Positions 10,764 through 23,075 of a DNA stretch of 64,000 nt are shown one piece after another. Both the position numbers and the translations under genes were made by a program. This stretch comes from Escallonia rubra (lineage: Eukaryota; Streptophyta; Magnoliopsida; Escalloniales; Escalloniaceae). The notes below the pieces were generated by a model, which was not told the DNA's origin, made no database searches, and was given only the letters and a program-made list of their open reading frames with translations. The stretch covers positions 124,001 through 188,000 of the forward strand of contig JAVXUO010002897.1 in assembly GCA_033065855.1 (NCBI GenBank), in the 5' to 3' direction. Each line of letters starts with the position of its first letter. Position 1 is the first letter of the stretch.

Positions 10764-13700
10764 ATGAGAATTATCAGCTGGAACTATCGCGGGCTTGGCC
10801 AAACACGCACAGTTCGAGCAGCGATCAAAATGGCTCGGGAACACAAACCTTGTTGTTTATTTCTTCTCGAAATAAAAAAATCTGTAAGTTTCGTATCTTC
10901 AAAATTTGCCAATCTTGGTTTCTCATCAGTGGCGGGTACGGATCCCGGTGGAGTTCTCGGTACCAAAGGGGGCGTTTGGGTTGGGTGGACGAATGACATA
11001 TCGGGTTCTATCCTTCACTCCGATAAAAACCTTATACTGGTACAATTCCAGTCTGGTAACAATCCACCTTGGGTTTCCGGCTTCATTTATGGGAACCCCA
11101 ATCTAGCCAAGAGACAGCATACTTGGGACTACATTCTTGGAATTCTCTCGGGTATTCAACTCCCGATGGTTCTTATAGGAGACTTTAACCAAGTTCTTTG
11201 TTTGGCCGACAAAACTGGACCCAATTTCATGTCCATCCCCGGACATTCATAAATTTCTCCAACAACTCAATCTCATTGATATCAAGTGGTTAGGTCCAGC
11301 TTATACCCGGACTAACAATCAAGATGGTCCCTCTTACACTTATGAGAGACTTGATAGATGTTGTGCAAATCCCAATTGGATTAGTTCTTTCACCAAAGCG
11401 TACGTTAAGAACCTTGGCATTCAATCATCCGATCATGCACCGCTTCTTCTTGATACTTCTACAGTCAATACATTCATCCCGCGTCCGCTTCGCTTTGAAG
11501 CATCTTGGCTCAACCATCCGCAAGGATTTGCTGTGATTTTGGACTCCTGGCAAAATAATGTGGAAGGCTCGCCCCTATTCAAAGTGATTTCTTGGGGAAA
11601 AGGTATGCGTAGAGGTTTAAAAAGGTGGAACAAAAGCAATTTCGGGAGCCTTGACCTTCAGATCAAGGATTCCATTCAGCGGATAGCAAACTTCCAATCC
11701 TTAGTGCCTAACCCAGATGCTCAAGTTTAGAAAAGTCAGAAAGAATCAAGTTAGATTGGCTTTTGGATTGCGAAGAAATTTTTTGGGCTCAAAAATCCAG
11801 AATTTCCTGGTTGAAACTAGGAGATAGAAATACCAAATTTTTTCACACCTCTACTATGATCCATAGAAACAGAAATCGAATCATCGATATCAGCGACTTG
11901 GATGGTCGCAACCACACCTCTCACGCTGATATCACTGATTGCTTTCTGAGACACTTCGCCCAGATTTACAATTCACAATGCTCCCAGCATAGAACGTCAC
12001 CATCTTGCATTCATGAAATATCCAAACAGCTTAGCCCCTCCCAGATCGATGTCTTATCTCGTCCCTTCACAGCGGCCGAAATCAAGCTAGCCCTATTCCA
12101 AATCAAGCCTCTAAAAGCTCCTGGACCGGATGGTATACCTGCAATTCTTTATAAAAAATGTTGGAGTTTTATGGCAAGACCTATCATAGCAGCATCATTG
12201 TCCTTCTTGAGATCGGGCCATATGCTTCGAGAAGCAAATAGCTCTTTCATTGTCTTGATTCCCAAGTGCGCTGACCCTACTAAACCAGAGGACTTCAGAC
12301 CAATTTCTTTATGCAATACCATCTACAAAGTCATATCCAAAACTATAGCCAACCGAATAAAACCTCTTCTTCAATTCCTCATTTCTGACACTCAGAACGC
12401 CTATGTTGGAGGTAGGCATATTACTGACAATGTTCTGCTCGCTCAAGAACTTACGAACAAAATCAGATTGCACAAGAAAGGAATAGATTGCACAAGAAAG
12501 GAAAATCATCACTGGGAGCTATTAAAATGGATATGAGCAAGGCCTATGACCGAGTAGACTGGACTTTCCTTGAAGAAGTGCTTGGGAAATTCAAATTTCC
12601 CAACCACCTTACCCGCCTTATTATGCAATGTGTGACCACCACCTCATACCAAGTCCTTATTAACGGCTCCCCTTCAAGAAGATTCTATCCATCTTGTGGT
12701 CTAAGGCAAGGAGATCCACTGTCTCCTTATCTCTTTGTTTTATGTGCGGAAATCCTATCGGCCTCTCTTTCCAACGCTCAAGTCGCAGGCCAAATCCCAG
12801 GTATTAAGGTGGGTCGGTTCAGCCCACAAATCAACCATCTCTTCTTTGCGAACGACATCCTCATTTTCACTAAGTTATCTGCCACCATTTGCTTAATTGA
12901 CCCTCAAATCAAAGGTGGAAAATTACTGCAAAGCATCAGGACAACAAATTAACCTGCTCAAATCTTTGCTCACGGTCAGCCCTAATACCGAAGATCAGTT
13001 GGCATCTCACTGTGCTCACGATTTGGGACTTCATATTTCCAAAACTTTTTTAAACTATCTTGGTTGTACCTTGGATATAATTTCTGGAAAACGCCTCTTC
13101 TTTCAAAACCTCGTGAGTAAAATCCAGTCAAGATGTGCAGGTTGGAAAAGTGCTTTTTTAAACAAAGCTGAAAGAGCAACCCTCATTTCCTCAATTCTTA
13201 TGGCTCTGATAAATTATCATCTACAAGTCTGCTTATTCCCAAAACTCATCTGCAAATCCATTAGTTCGATCCTGCGTAATTTCTGGTGGACAGGGACGAA
13301 TCTTTCATCCTCTGTTTATTGGATAAACTGGAACGCCATTTGTGCTCCAAAATTGGCATGAGGTTTAGGTTTCAAGAACATAAGGTTATACAATCTAGCT
13401 CTCCTTGCCAAAACTAGCTGGAGATTTTTCAAGGAACCTGAAAGTCTTTTGGCAAGGGTCCTTACTGGGAAATATTGTAACCGCTCTAACTTCAGAAATT
13501 GTCCAACCAAAGGTAATTTCTCCTGGGGTTGGAGGGGTGTTATCGCGGGACGCCAGGTCATTACTTCGGGTCTCAGATGGCAGGTCGGTAATAGATCAAG
13601 AATCTCGATTTGGAATGATGCTTGGATTCCAAATACGGAACCCTCCCTTTCTATTCCCCTAGCCAACAGCTCTAATCATCCCGCCTCCATTGTCAAAGAT

Positions 13701-14954
13701 CTTATTCATAACAACACCTGGAACTCTCGCTTAATCAATTCCCTGTTTCCCGACGACATCGCTATGAGGATTCAAGCCATTCATATATCGCCTCATGATA
13801 TTGATGATACTTTGGTGTGGCGGTATACCAAGCATGGGGACTACACTGTTGCATCCGCCTATCACATGTTATACCTCCAAGACCTAGGACAACGCAACCA
13901 CCAAGATCGTCAATTGTTTGCTCCACCTTTTAGCCCAATAATATGGAAGCACGTATGGTCGTTACCAATCCCATCAAAACTGATTTTCTTTCTTTGGCAG
14001 CTATTGTGGAATCGACTTCCGTTATACTTCAATCTCCACCGCTTGAAAATCTCACTTTCTGACCTTTGCCCTATCTGTCAAAACTGCTCAGAAACAACCG
14101 ACCATCTCTTTTTCTCTTGCCCGGCAATAAGATCAATCTGGTTCGGGGGTCCGGCTAATCTGCATAGTCACACAGTGGGAAACTCCTTTAGCAGTTGGCT
14201 AAAATCTTGGCTTCTAAACCCTGCCTGTCGTGGTATTTTACTATCAAAATCGATTCATATTATATCCACCATATGGACCATCTGGAAACATAGATGCAGT
14301 CTTGTCTTCAGCCACGTTCCGTTTCAACTGGTCGATGCCATACATAATATTGCATCCCTCACCAATAACATTTGCAGAGCCTTTGTTTCCGAGAAAACCC
14401 CTTCCTTGCACATTTCAAATCCCTGGCATTTTGACTTTTCTCTTCCTGTTGATTTGGCGCCTAACATCCATCAGTGCAATTGTGAAACTGCGAGACCCCT
14501 CACAATGTTCATCGACATCAGTTTCAACAAAGTCACATACAAATTGGGTTTGGGGCTCTACTGTATTTCTGATAACGGTCTCCGATGTGCGACAGCGGCA
14601 ATTTCTTTTTCAGCTTCTGACGAATTACATGCTTTTTCCAAAGGCTTACTTACTGCTTCTTACTGGGCAAAGCGGAACAATTTATTACACATAAATGTCT
14701 TAACTAATTCAAATTTTTTGCTTGCTCAGCTCTCGGACTTGAAGGAGGTCCCTGACACTACTACTCCCATTATGTATGACTTTTGCCATGTACTTTCGCA
14801 CTTCCATCAGTTTAGAGTTGACAGAGCCACCACGTCTCAGCTTAAGGAATCTAGATCATTAGCTGCTTTTGCCTGCCATGCACGTATCGCCGTTTACCAA
14901 GACTGGGTGCATGACTTTTGCCGCAACAGGATCTTTAATTCCTTGGTGTCGTGA
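10764..14954 (+). pseudogene. LINE ORF2: AP-like endonuclease, reverse transcriptase, zinc-finger region, RNase H
   Basis: The frame opens with MRIISWNYRGLG, the typical start of the plant L1 endonuclease. GDFNQVL (near 11180) and SSDHAPL (near 11430) are endonuclease motifs. RT motifs include LKAPGPDGIPA (near 12110), DFRPISLCNTIYK (near 12290), DMSKAYDRVDW (near 12530) and LRQGDPLSPYLF (near 12700). The catalytic FADD box reads FAND near 12850 (GAC to AAC), which should abolish polymerisation. The zf-RVT region lies near 13930-14140 and RNase H near 14500-14900 (FIDISFNK, ASDELHAFSKGL). Breaks: a frameshift near 11240, a TAG at 11728-11730, a frameshift caused by a 20-bp duplication near 12485, another near 12900, and a TGA at 13359-13361. 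Confidence 0.85.
12465..12504 (+). repeat. 20-bp tandem duplication inside LINE ORF2
   Basis: Two adjacent 20-bp units starting AGATTGCACAAGAAAGG differ only in the last base. Twenty is not a multiple of three, so the duplication itself shifts the RT frame. Confidence 0.9.
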
Positions 14955-15120
14955 GAGTGTTTTGGTTTTTTGTGTAATTATTTATGCTCTGTTCGTCCTC
15001 TCTTGTACACTTGTTGACGGAAGCACTGTTCATGGCTTTCGCTTTGTAATTCACCATCCGGTGATGAACTCTTTTTATCTATGCTATTCTACTTCATCTC
15101 AAAAAAAAAAAAAAGACACT

Positions 15121-15206
15121 GGTGTGTGTGCGCGCGCGTGTGCGCGTGCGTGTGCATGTATGTGTGTGGTGGGGGGTTGGGTTGGGTTGGGTTGTGTGTG
15201 TGTGTG
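15121..15206. repeat. GT/GC-rich microsatellite
   Basis: Alternating GT and CG steps followed by GGGTT units and more GT. It adjoins the 3' target-site copy of the LINE. Not a plant telomere repeat (TTTAGGG). Confidence 0.85.
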
Positions 15207-18200
15207 AAGAAGAAGGAGGAGGAAGAAGGTAATGGAATGTTTTACCTCTAAATAAATGGACTTGAATTAACTTAATTTGACGGCGTGGCCTGATTGAAAC
15301 GAATTAGGAAGTTTAATGTTCACTTTGACACAAATCGATGTTCAGTGACCAATGTTAAATTTGTCTAGTTCATACAGCTAGGAAGTCTACTTGTATAGGA
15401 TCCACCAAAACATATCCTTGCGTCTCTATTTTGTCAATTCCTGGTGGGAATTCTACTTCATCGCTAAACCAACCATCATGCCTGTTTTACATGAAAAGTG
15501 TCGGGTTGAAAACGAGTTAATTATTAGTGTTTGCGATGTGATCCTCATTTCTGTTCTATGAATAGATCTAAATAGAATTAGTGCAGATTGAATGCATTAA
15601 CACTGGCACTAAGAAGTGCGCTTTACAGGTTGATTTGTCCCCTTTTTCTTCCGGTAGGTTATTACGTGTGGAAAACTGGTAGATTATAACTTGTGGAAAC
15701 TGGTCAAGAACTCATAATTCATGATGCAAGGTCATGGGGTAGGACGAAGGAGTAAGAATATATTAATGTATGGCATTGGGTCCAGATCCATTCAATTATT
15801 CTCGTCCCCTTTGAACTGTAGCTCTGGCTGCTGGAACTTACATTCCACACGTTTTTAATTTTTATTATCACCTTCCAAAGTTCTTTGTCCGGAGCTTGAA
15901 GAATATTCAGCTGCTTTATGACTGATTGCCGAGATACAGACACAGCGTAACCCTTGCTTTTTTATAACATAATAATAATAATAATATATACTCCAGTACA
16001 AAGGTACCTGTGTGTTTTGATATTGGGCTGGCTTTATTGATTGATATGCTTAAAACAACAGCACCGCTTATCACTGCGGACATTCTGCACCATTTTTTCA
16101 ATGTAGTTACAACTTAGAGTGAAAATCTTCCAACCAAGCAAGTCTTGCAAAAGAAATTTGACGATGAAACCGGGCATGGTATATGAGAATTTTTTTATGC
16201 TGTCCCTCTTGACAAGTCCAAGAGTGGTATAAAAGAATTTTTTCTGTTGGCTTTGTACAATTCATTATATGTCATTTTAAAAAAAATTGTATTAGTATGA
16301 TGCTTAATTAGGTGAAAGTATACTGATAGATCTATGTAATGGTTGTTATCAGTTAGGACAACTGAACTTTGTTAAGCTTTATACGAATGAATGATTGCAC
16401 TAGACATTGTATGGACTTTGTTATTTGTATGAGCCTAATATTTAATGGAAACCTTTAAAGGTTAGGGTTTGCAATCTAAAGTTATAAATATAAGGGTTCA
16501 CCCATACGCTCCCTTGCTGAATTGCAGTCTCTCTCTATTAAACTTACATGATAGAGAAAGAAAAAGGACTTTCCCCGAACTCTTAATTCTCTTCTCGAGG
16601 TCGCCGTCCTGATTTAGACAAGACGGATCTTACATGATATCTTACACTATTTTGCATGGCATGTTGCACTATTTTGCTTGATTGCATGACCCAGTTCCAA
16701 AGAAAAACGCAACATACATTGTCATCAACAAGTTCGCCACTGGGTTGCACAATGAGTAATCCACTCCCAAACAAAGACGCATAAATTAATGGAATTAAAA
16801 GTATATATAAGTGACCATACATACAAGTTTCCTCTGGCCGTTCGTTTAAAAATATGTTCTTTTAATCCTTACTTACTGGATCCCGGCCTCGTGGGGACAT
16901 GAGAGCTATATTTTTTGAACATGGAATGGTCTGAGAACTGGACCTTTCCAAGCTAGTTGTCGGACTCATGGTGGGTTTATAAGAAACGGACACTTGATGG
17001 GACTAACCATAACGGCGCTAATGAGAAGTTATTGTCCGGGTAATGCCGGAGCATCAACTTGTCAGCATAATACAACCAGATTTAGAAACAATTTCATGTC
17101 GGCTACCATTTTTGTTTAGTCCCATTCGTTCCCTTAATATGGTGACCGGAAAAATGACTTGATTAAAACTGGAGCGATATCATGATAGTAAGACTCTTGA
17201 ACACGTTTTAGAGATGGAGCAGCCAAGACGTCACGTACGAGTTAGGGAATGGCCGGACTCGTGGACACAAGGATTGTCTTTAGCAGGGATGCCGTCAACA
17301 AAATTGTTGAATACATGGTAAGAACATCGTTAGCAAACAATATTATGTTATTTTCCTTTTTTGAATAGTGACTTATTGTATTGTACTTTTAGCGATGATC
17401 GTCGCTACTTCAATATTACACTAGTTTCTAAATGAAAGCCCCCAATATATATACGTCTACTTACAATAATTAAATGTTTTTCTATGGTCAATGATACTTG
17501 GTATTCTGGAGAAGACATATTGAAAAATATATATATATATATAAATTGTAAGACATTTAAAGTGTAAATGACTTAGTTGTCACGTTTACCTTAGAGATAA
17601 ATAAATTGCATGATGCTTTTTGTAGTTTACGTACTACCACTGTCATAGAGCTTTATAAGTTTTTGTGCGCCTATCCTATATTTAGGTTCCTTGCCGAAAA
17701 AAATAGGCGTCATGCAAAATATGACCTTTAGTCCAAGCCCTACAGTTAATAAGCTACCCATAGTTTGGCAAAGCCAGAGAATAAGGGTATAAAATAGAGC
17801 CACGGAGCCTTGAGGTAAGTCGCCCGAAAAGAAATATGTGTGGCATCGGTAGAGGGATAGTTCGCGAGATACGAAAAAGGAGAAAAATCAGTGTGCTAGG
17901 GTTAATCGTGAAGAGATATAGCAGTCATTTTTTATTCGATGAGGTGCAAGTGAATTCTATATATGCTCTCTCCTTTTTTTTTTTTAAGGTAGAAGGAGAA
18001 TTGCATTGAAATTTAAAAGTAACATAATTAATCATTTCGGCTGTACATAATAGATCATCACTATGCTTGTCATGGTACATCCATACGACAGGTTTTAATG
18101 TTTCCAATGATACAAAAGCAAAAGGATAGAATTTTATGCTTTGAGGTACTCTCTCTCTTGGTGATAGACCTATAGTTGAGTGCAGTTGATATGCAACCGT

Positions 18201-18350
18201 GAAGTTGAGTCTTCTCTGACAATGGTACGTCCAAATTAGCGGGAGCTTAGCAGCATGCCTGTTTAGAAGCAGTATCTGGTCAAAGCGTGATACTTGAACT
18301 TTTTATAATTTCAAGCTAAGAGATCGTGCAAGACGAGGCTCAGCAAATCA
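15207..18350. other. AT-rich intergenic DNA, no gene recognised
   Basis: Only short chance frames are present. Small features are an (AAT)n stretch near 15970 and an (AT)n tract near 17525-17545. No splice-supported exon series, RNA gene or terminal repeat was recognised. Confidence 0.5.
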
Positions 18351-18517
18351 TTTTGTCGAACCAATCAAGAAGGCAGTTTCGCCCCACATATCACTTGAAG
18401 TTCAGTAAATTATGATTAATCTCGTTGCAAAGCAAGCAAGATTAAAATCCATAATTAGCTTTTGCTGGTAAAAGGAAACACGAAGCAGCTAGTGCCAGCG
18501 ATGGCATTTGTTGAATA

Positions 18518-18604
18518 TTACAGAGCTCTTATGATGTGGGAGCTCAACTCCTTGTATTCTGTCCATTGCATCTTGCCCCCTTCCTTCTTATCTTGTTGAA
18601 ATCC
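18518..18604 (-). pseudogene. Possible last exon of an unrecognised gene (copy D1)
   Basis: On the minus strand a 29-codon frame including its stop follows a pyrimidine-rich acceptor-like site. It reads GFQQDKKEGGKMQWTEYKEL and then SSHIIRAL. The D2 partner at 24036-24134 keeps the same frame and a cleaner acceptor, which is the main reason to suspect a real exon. The family is not recognised and no upstream exons were found, so this is probably a relic. Chance conservation is possible. Confidence 0.3.
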
Positions 18605-19504
18605 CTTCACAAAGAAACAGTATTAATTAAAATGCATTAAAGTGAACTAGTCTTAGGTAATTTATCGAGAATATATGTGATGTATATATCTTGACTTAGG
18701 TGTTGTTTGATAAACTTGAAACTTAAGCAACGGATTTGTAAAACTAATAACTTTAAACAGCTGGAGTTTTACCACTAAAAAATACTTTAACCTGTTTGAC
18801 AAACCAAACACGTACAAATGTTCAATCTAATTATTCTGCCATAATATATGGAATGCCAAAGAGAGTATACTATACTTTAAACCTAAAAGGGCATGAGGCA
18901 CACAGTGCCCCCCTCAACTCTCACGTAGGGCACAAATTATTGAGTCAGTAAACCTGTCATGAATAATGAGAAATAATTCTATGTCGACTCAATAGTTTTT
19001 ATCTTTCTCTTTTCTTTTTTTTCAAATTTCAACTTTATTTTGAGATATTTTATATTCATTCAAGTTGTGTGACTTCACATCTTGGGATAACATATATATG
19101 TGAACTCGGACTTAGTTGAACGATTCCATTTTAAGCTATGTACATCGTGACCTCTATTTCTTGGCTGAATTTATATGGCTTTTAGGAGCCGCATGCAATA
19201 ACTTTGGATTAAGTTGACAAGTTGCAATATTAAAAGTGGAGAAGACATACACATTTTAAGAGCTAACCTTCAAATTTTTTTCGCGGGGGCAGAACCAGGG
19301 AGAGCCTCGCAATGGCCACAGCCCCCAAAAAGTTGCCACATCAAGAAGCTATTTTCATGCTGTGCATGAAAGGATGTGCTTTGATCATTTCCAATATGGG
19401 TGAAAATTGATAAATATCATTTCCAAAAAAATGATAAATTCGTTTCCTGAAATGTTTGGCCCTTCAGTTTGTGGTCGTGCTTCAAATCTGTGGAGTTTGA
19501 ACTA

Positions 19505-20228
19505 GGGTTCGTTTGACAAAATTTTTTTTTTGGTTTTCAGTTTTTAAAGAGCAGTTTTTTAAAGAGCAGCTTAAATTTTTTTTTTTATAAAAACAAGTGG
19601 GTGTTTGATAACCCCTTTTTTTTTTGAGGTTTTTTTTTTTGGTGTTTGGTAACCCTTTTTATTTTGACTTTTTTTTTTTTGGTGGTTTGCGGTGGCGGTG
19701 GTGGGGTGCAGCGGTGGTGGCCGGTGGTGGCGGTGGTGGCCGGCGGCCGGAGGTGGCTGCCGGCAGTCGCCGGCGGCCGGAGGCGGCTGCCGGCAGTCTC
19801 CGGCGGTGGTCGCCGGCGGCCGGAGGTGGCTGCCGGCAGTCTCCGGCGGTGGTTGCCGGCGGCCGGCGGTGGTCGCCGGCGGCCGGAGGTGGCTGCCGGC
19901 AGTCGCCGGCGGCCGGGGGTGGTGGCCGGTGGTGGTGGTGGTGGCCGGCGGCCGGAGGTGGCTGCCGGCAGTCTCCGGCGGTGGTCGCCGGCGGTGGTCG
20001 CCTGAGGTGGCTGCCGGCGGTGGGAGGGTGGTGGTGGTGGTCTAAGAAAAAAAAACCAAAAGTGAAAAAAAAAACCAGTTTCTTTAGTTTTTTTTTCACT
20101 CTTTTTTACTCTTCAGTTTAAAAACTGGTTTTTAAACTGAAAAAAAAATGGTTACCAAACGCTCCTTTTTTTTTCAGTTTTTAAAAACTGAAAAAAAAAA
20201 GAGGAAATTTTTTTTGTCAAACTAGGCC
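19505..20228. mobile_element. Non-autonomous TIR element with a GC-rich core
   Basis: Ends are imperfect inverted repeats: left GGGTTCGTTTGACAAAA, right (reverse complement) GGCCTAGTTTGACAAAA. The subterminal stretches (CAGTTTTTAAA, GTTTGGTAACC) are also inverted. The D2 copy lacks it, though the D2 alignment resumes only near 20585. The TSD is unresolved: CTA or TAG sits at both edges but may belong to the termini. The superfamily is uncertain; the ends resemble PIF/Harbinger or similar MITEs. Confidence 0.6.
19690..20040. repeat. GC-rich minisatellite inside the TIR element
   Basis: Tandem, interspersed units of GCCGGCGGCCGG plus GGTGGCTGCCGGCAGTC, about 350 bp. The high GC is in sharp contrast to the AT-rich surroundings. 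Frames through it on both strands are low-complexity and not genes. Confidence 0.85.
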
Positions 20229-20664
20229 TAGTCTAGTGCACCTGCCGTAGTTCTTGAACGAATTATTGTTTCAGTACGCTCAATTATCAAGAAAAACGAG
20301 CTGAGACCCAAAAATTAGGACCCTAAAGGCAATATGGGTGAAAAGTTGCACTCGAATCTTTTAGAAATGCATCTAATTTCCTCGTCTGTCTAAGTATGAT
20401 AAAAGCTAACGAATTTCATCATTTTTGCTAGGCGTAAATGGAGAAGAATGAGATGGAACAAAAGATTATGCCATCAATTCTTTCCAATCAAAGTAGTTGC
20501 ACATTTTTGAGCTTTAAATGCATGAACCTAACATACTATTATGTCCTTACTAAAAAGGAAAATAAATGCATGAGGGTGATATGTCGGGATATTTCCGTAC
20601 GTGTTCAATCAATTCCTTTCAAAACAACGAACGAACGAACGTTGATAAAATTCAAGAGAAGTAC

Positions 20665-20980
20665 GGCCCCGTACGCTTATCATATTTGTTTTCTGTTTTC
20701 ATTTTCTGTTTGTATTTTCATGATTTTCATATTCAGTTTGAAAATCCGTCCATGTACTTTTATCATTTTCACAACAAAAAAATTTAGCTATTTTTTCTTA
20801 TATTGGGTTAAGTTTGAGTGAAGAAAGCTGAAAACACCTTTTAGGTGTTTTCAGTTTTTTGTTACTATTTGAGTAATTTTATCCGAAACGAAAACAGAAA
20901 ATGGTAAAAATATGCAAAAAAGAATATTTTTCATCATCATTGCTAAAAACAGAAAACGAATATGGTAAGCGTACGGGGCC
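20665..20980. mobile_element. MITE, 316 bp, long TIRs, 3-bp TSD (TAC)
   Basis: The ends are inverted repeats of about 35 bp: GGCCCCGTACGCTTATCATA on the left and, reverse-complemented, GGCCCCGTACGCTTACCATA on the right, continuing through GTTTTCTGTTTT. Flanking TAC is present at 20662-20664 and 20981-20983. The D2 segment has the empty site near 25184, which proves insertion. An internal stem (AACACCTTTTAGGTGTT) sits near the centre. There is no coding capacity. The 3-bp TSD fits PIF/Harbinger or CACTA-type mobilisation; the family is not named. Confidence 0.85.
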
Positions 20981-21708
20981 TACGTTTCTATCAACTATTT
21001 GAGCTGTCCGTTCTTAGGTCCGTACATGCACGAAATACTTGTTGCTTTGGGATTAAAGGTTGTTGATCAAACTATTTTTCTCATTCCAGACAATGTCCGT
21101 GTACGAAAAAGATTATAAATTTGAAAAAAGCTTGCTCATCAGACTATACTGATCAGTCAACATAACATTCATAATTGCATTAATGTGATCCACCAAAAAC
21201 GTCGCATCTGTAGTACAAAGCCACAAATTTTGATAAATGGTGCATTCACATATGCTTCTGTTTTATGTCACAAATGAAATAAACTTTGGCTAGCGTTCTT
21301 ATTGAAACAGCGTTTTGTCAAAACAATGTTTATTTTGAGATGATTGTACTACCTACTTTTTAAACAATATACTCCTTTGATAGGAGTAATATATGTTTTG
21401 ACATTCAAAATAGAACTAGAATTGTAATAAAAAAGTGTCACTAAGTTCATGTTATCAAAAAAAATTTAATATTTGTTCATCATGCATTTTTATTTGTCCA
21501 CATTCTAGGATTCAATGTGTATGATTGTACCACACATCAAAGAAGAAAGACTCGTGTTTTTCATGGCGCCCACTTCTCAGAACTCCACTACTTCGGGCAC
21601 ACTTGTACAGTCATGTCGTACGAGGGGGCTCGATTAGGCTGCCCATTACTTAGTCACGTAATAATAAAGACAAATGCCAACATACGTCCTTGAGACGTTA
21701 TGAAAGGC

Positions 21709-22476
21709 AGGGGCGGACCACCCCCACCCCCATGTGGTCCGCCCCTGTCCATGGGGGGGGGGGGGGGGAGGGGTTCTCCTCATTTTTTTTGGAATTCTTC
21801 TTTAGTTTCTAATCAATATATTTAAAATACTATCATGTCATTTGGATCAGAAGCAGTAGCCAATAAAAGGCCATACTCTTTAAGCTAAGATTGGAACTGG
21901 ACTTAACTAACCGTCCTTGGATTCTTTTAAAATGTTTACAAAAATACATTATATTATGACACTAATTTATTAAGATTAATTTGTTGTATCTTTTACTCTT
22001 TGTGCCCTACCATAGTCATTATCTTCTTCATTTTCTTGCTTTATCTTCATTCTTCTAAATCCCAAATTTAAAATTTTTGCATTACCAAACATATATATAT
22101 AGATTAAGGTTCATTCTTTCTTTTTTTTTTTTAAGTTTAAATTCTTATAGTAGGTTAACTTATACGTAACTAATTTACTCATATAGTTAACAATCACATT
22201 AGTAATAAATTTATACAGTAAGAGTTAAGCTTTTTCAATGCAAAATTAAAAATTTATTGTTGACTAACCTTAACAAGTCATAGTGTAAATATATTGTTAG
22301 TGGACAAATTGAGCAATCTATTTTGTATTTAACGATTTAATAGTGACGCTAATTATAAAGTGTTTTTGATTATTCATGTTTTATGTGAACTTAAACCTTT
22401 TGAATTCTATTATGTTAGCCATCAATTTTTTTTATGATTTTTTGGCACCCCTGATTAGACTTTTTAGATCCACCCC
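21709..22476. mobile_element. Non-autonomous hAT-type element with exact 8-bp TSD
   Basis: TGAAAGGC at 21701-21708 and 22477-22484 is a perfect 8-bp TSD. The termini are AGGGGCGGACC at the left and, reverse-complemented, GGGGTGGATC at the right. It contains a long G run near 21752-21768, otherwise AT-rich non-coding DNA. The D2 duplicate lacks it. The CAGGGGCGGA-like end is shared with the element at 42573-44484. Confidence 0.75.
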
Positions 22477-22601
22477 TGAAAGGCTAATGTTAACGTTTCC
22501 TCTAGAGGCGCGTATTAAACAGTAATTAAGTACTCAATTATCTAGTACTCCCTATTTGCAAATCAAGCTACCTTGCATTTATTGGAAATTTAAATGAGTA
22601 C

Positions 22602-23075
22602 CACTACAAGAAAAAAAAATTAGCGAAGGGCATTTTCGTCGTTAAAAGTCCTCAATCCGTCACCAAAGACCTTTAGCGATGGACAACCCGTCATTAAAAG
22701 TCCGTGGCGGAAAACCCTGTTGTTAAAAGTTTGACGATGGAATTTTCAGATCCTTCGCCAGATGTCCAACTTTTAGTGACAGATTATAAATTCCTTTTGC
22801 GACGAAAATTCCGTCGCTGAAGATAATTTATGTGGTTTAATTTTTTTTATTTTAGAAATTAATATTTTGAAAAAACTTTTAGCGACAAACTCCGAAAAAC
22901 TTTTAGCGACAAACTTTTAGTGATGGTAGTCCATCGCTAAAGGTTCGTCTCTAGAGGTCTGTCTTTAAAGACACTTAGCATTTTAGTGGACTTTTTCACC
23001 GCTAAAAATATTTTTCAACGCTGTCCTTGTACACTTTTAGTGACAGGAAAAAAAATCCTTTGCTAAAAGTAATTT
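22602..23075. mobile_element. CACTA (En/Spm-like) terminus with subterminal repeats, truncated
   Basis: It begins with CACTACAAGAAAAA, the canonical plant CACTA end. Degenerate subterminal units such as TTTAGCGAC, CCGTCGCT and GTCGTTAAAAG follow in both orientations over about 470 bp. No matching CTTGTAGTG end was found downstream, so only one terminus is present. On the minus strand, DNA to about 23600 has short protein-like stretches (RRIAREVFRMIREDE near 23540) that could be a remnant of its internal gene. Confidence 0.65.

Larger units (their letters stand above)
7470..15112 (+). mobile_element. L1-type LINE, near full length, with 13-bp target-site duplication
   Basis: The element is bounded by the direct repeat AAGACACTGGTGT at 7457-7469 and 15113-15125, where the 3' copy directly follows a run of A (from 15101). 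The order is: a ~320-bp 5' leader, ORF1 (DUF4283-like domain plus zinc knuckle), ORF2 (endonuclease, RT, zinc-finger region, RNase H), a short 3' UTR and the A-tail. This is the standard plant L1 plan and about the usual length. A few frameshifts and stops make it inactive, but the clear TSD and recognisable domains argue it is not ancient. Confidence 0.9.
18351..22600. repeat. Segmental duplication, copy D1 (partner D2 at 23717-25840)
   Basis: Blocks align in order with D2: 18361-18460 with 23730-23830, 18481-18610 with 23980-24140, 18950-19480 with 24600-25110, 20585-20664 with 25105-25185, 20981-21380 with 25186-25620, and 22495-22600 with 25740-25840. D1 is longer because it gained three TIR elements (19505-20228, 20665-20980, 21709-22476). 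Many substitutions and indels separate the copies, so the duplication is old. Confidence 0.75.

Noticed and set aside
15160-15200. GGGTT repeats considered as an interstitial telomere
   Set aside because: The plant telomere unit is TTTAGGG; this is GT-rich microsatellite.
19624-20121. Frame of 165 codons rich in Gly/Arg/Ala
   Set aside because: A reading of the GC-rich minisatellite in a TIR element; all frames are open there and composition is repetitive.
20438-20821. Frame of 127 codons on the plus strand
   Set aside because: Most of it lies within the 316-bp MITE, so it is not a gene.
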